Shown here: one piece after another, positions 7,373 to 7,992 of the stretch
Layout: every line of letters starts with the position of its first letter
How positions within the stretch are numbered: the first letter of the stretch is position 1
Origin: JBGTIS01 sp041745535
GTDB taxonomy: Bacteria > Bacteroidota > Bacteroidia > Cytophagales > Cyclobacteriaceae
Assembly: GCA_041745535.1 (NCBI GenBank)
Contig: JBGTIS010000010.1
Span: 1 to 7,992 of the forward strand
DNA: 7,992 nucleotides
Direction: 5' to 3'
Program-made: the position numbers and the translations under genes
Notes under the pieces: model-generated
The model's input: the letters and a program-made list of their open reading frames with translations, nothing else
The model's database searches: none
Told to the model about the DNA's origin: nothing

Positions 7373-7858
7373 TTAATAGACGGAATGAGAAGCAGTGGGT
7401 AGAGCAACCGTCGGTAAGGTGCTTATTTCTGCTAACTCACGATCCTGACGATACGCTTCCAGTTCCCAGGGAGTTCTTCGCGGCTCAAGGAGGCGATCAA
7501 GGTGCTTTCGCCCTTTCCAGATTACCTGCTGCTTGTCGAACTCAAGGTCGCCCCGCATAATCTGCCCGACATGGATCATTTCATGCGCCAGTACCAGTCT
7601 TTGTTTCTCCTTGGTCAGACTCGAGGCTATCCATACGGCGATAACTTTGACTAATTGACGTCCATCAAAAGCCGGAGCTGGTTGAACGTAGGTTATTCCA
7701 TCCAGCTGATTGGGCAGATAACTTAAGAAGTTTACGTTTAAACAAATGTTTTCCCGAATATCCAGGTAATCCAGACATTTCATGATTTGAGAAAGGTGAG
7801 CAACGGAATCCTCACTGCCCCGGACTATAATAACGGGTTGAGAGAAAGTAGCATTCAT
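7373..7858 (-). CDS. Small predicted zinc metallopeptidase (HExxH), probably exported
   Basis: A 161-residue protein whose function I infer from an HEMIH motif (residues 92-96: H92 and H96 as zinc ligands, E93 as catalytic base), preceded by a helix RLVLA. Downstream features WKGRKH (114-119) and PWELEAY (130-136) resemble compact HExxH proteins of Bacteroidota in which a Glu of the PWExEA segment may be the third ligand. I do not recognise a named family or substrate. The only ATG in the frame is at 7858, but the frame is open to 7894, and the upstream codons plus residues 1-7 spell a signal-peptide-like stretch ending ATFSQ. The stated start may therefore be wrong, or the original start lost. 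The C-terminal 20 residues are low in recognisable structure. It precedes the hybrid sensor on the same strand with a 61-base gap, so co-transcription is possible. Confidence 0.75.
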   Translation of the reverse strand: MNATFSQPVIIVRGSEDSVAHLSQIMKCLDYLDIRENICLNVNFLSYLPNQLDGITYVQPAPAFDGRQLVKVIAVWIASSLTKEKQRLVLAHEMIHVGQIMRGDLEFDKQQVIWKGRKHLDRLLEPRRTPWELEAYRQDRELAEISTLPTVALPTASHSVY

Positions 7859-7938
7859 TGCGAAAATAATAGTAAGGATTAAACAATAAATAACTTATAA
7901 CAGATTTGTGTTTACCTTTCAAAAAAGAATGAAAGGCG

Positions 7939-7992
7939 ATGCGTGACAATTTGGAATACAAACAACAATTTTTTGCTGAGTTGGACGAAAGG
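7939..7992 (+). CDS. Start of a plus-strand gene cut by the window edge
   Basis: Eighteen open codons from ATG at 7939 to the edge encode MRDNLEYKQQFFAELDER, a hydrophilic N-terminus typical of a cytoplasmic protein. A purine-rich run (AAAAAAGAATGAAAGG, 7921-7936) precedes it, with the GAAAGG rather close to the ATG. It diverges from the metallopeptidase gene, with 80 bases between the two ATGs. The family cannot be told from so short a piece, and a chance ORF is possible. Confidence 0.45.
   Translation, partial: MRDNLEYKQQFFAELDER

Noticed and set aside
7312..7407. Longer N-terminus for the hybrid sensor (starts at 7407 or 7371)
   Set aside because: It would put an extra hydrophobic, repeat-free stretch before a complete signal peptide; the 7407 start also overlaps the upstream gene. 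The 7311 ATG gives the standard architecture.
7859..7938. Promoters in the divergent gap, such as TACCTTTC (7913-7920) on the plus strand
   Set aside because: It differs from TAnnTTTG at the last base, no TTG lies at the right spacing upstream, and it is very near the start codon.

Overview
The window looks like a chromosomal piece of a Bacteroidota bacterium. The main reasons are a 1351-residue hybrid two-component system (two seven-bladed propellers, Y_Y_Y, histidine kinase, receiver and AraC-type HTH in one chain), a carboxypeptidase-regulatory-like/plug/barrel outer-membrane protein, signal peptides ending in 'AQ', and AT-rich intergenic DNA with weak Shine-Dalgarno signals. The genus cannot be told from this sequence alone.

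Layout: four genes lie on the minus strand, so transcription runs right to left. From the right they are a small HExxH metallopeptidase (7373-7858), the hybrid sensor/regulator (3256-7311), an AraC-family regulator with a DUF6597-like sensor half (2121-2936), and an outer-membrane beta-barrel protein (1903 leftwards, running off the window). A plus-strand gene probably begins at 7939 and leaves at the right edge.

Three things stand out. (1) The barrel gene has an in-frame TAG at 158-160, inside the normally conserved 'NPxL[K/Q]P' segment. The same frame stays open for 52 more family-like codons to the window edge, so the gene has a nonsense mutation, a base-call error, or a stop that is read through. 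(2) A 29-base element with an 18-base identical core (CCGATTTTTACAATACTT) occurs twice, in opposite orientations, on either side of the AraC gene: once between AraC and the barrel gene and once upstream of AraC. It is a good candidate operator for that regulator, linking AraC to the barrel gene and to itself. A 27-codon plus-strand ORF follows the right-hand copy and may be the remnant of a divergent target gene. (3) The metallopeptidase reading frame extends upstream of its only ATG into a signal-peptide-like stretch that has no canonical start codon.

The hybrid sensor would normally control a nearby glycan-utilisation locus. No SusC/SusD pair or glycoside hydrolase is present here, so its target lies outside the window or is not a classical locus. 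I see no RNA genes, CRISPR arrays or insertion sequences.
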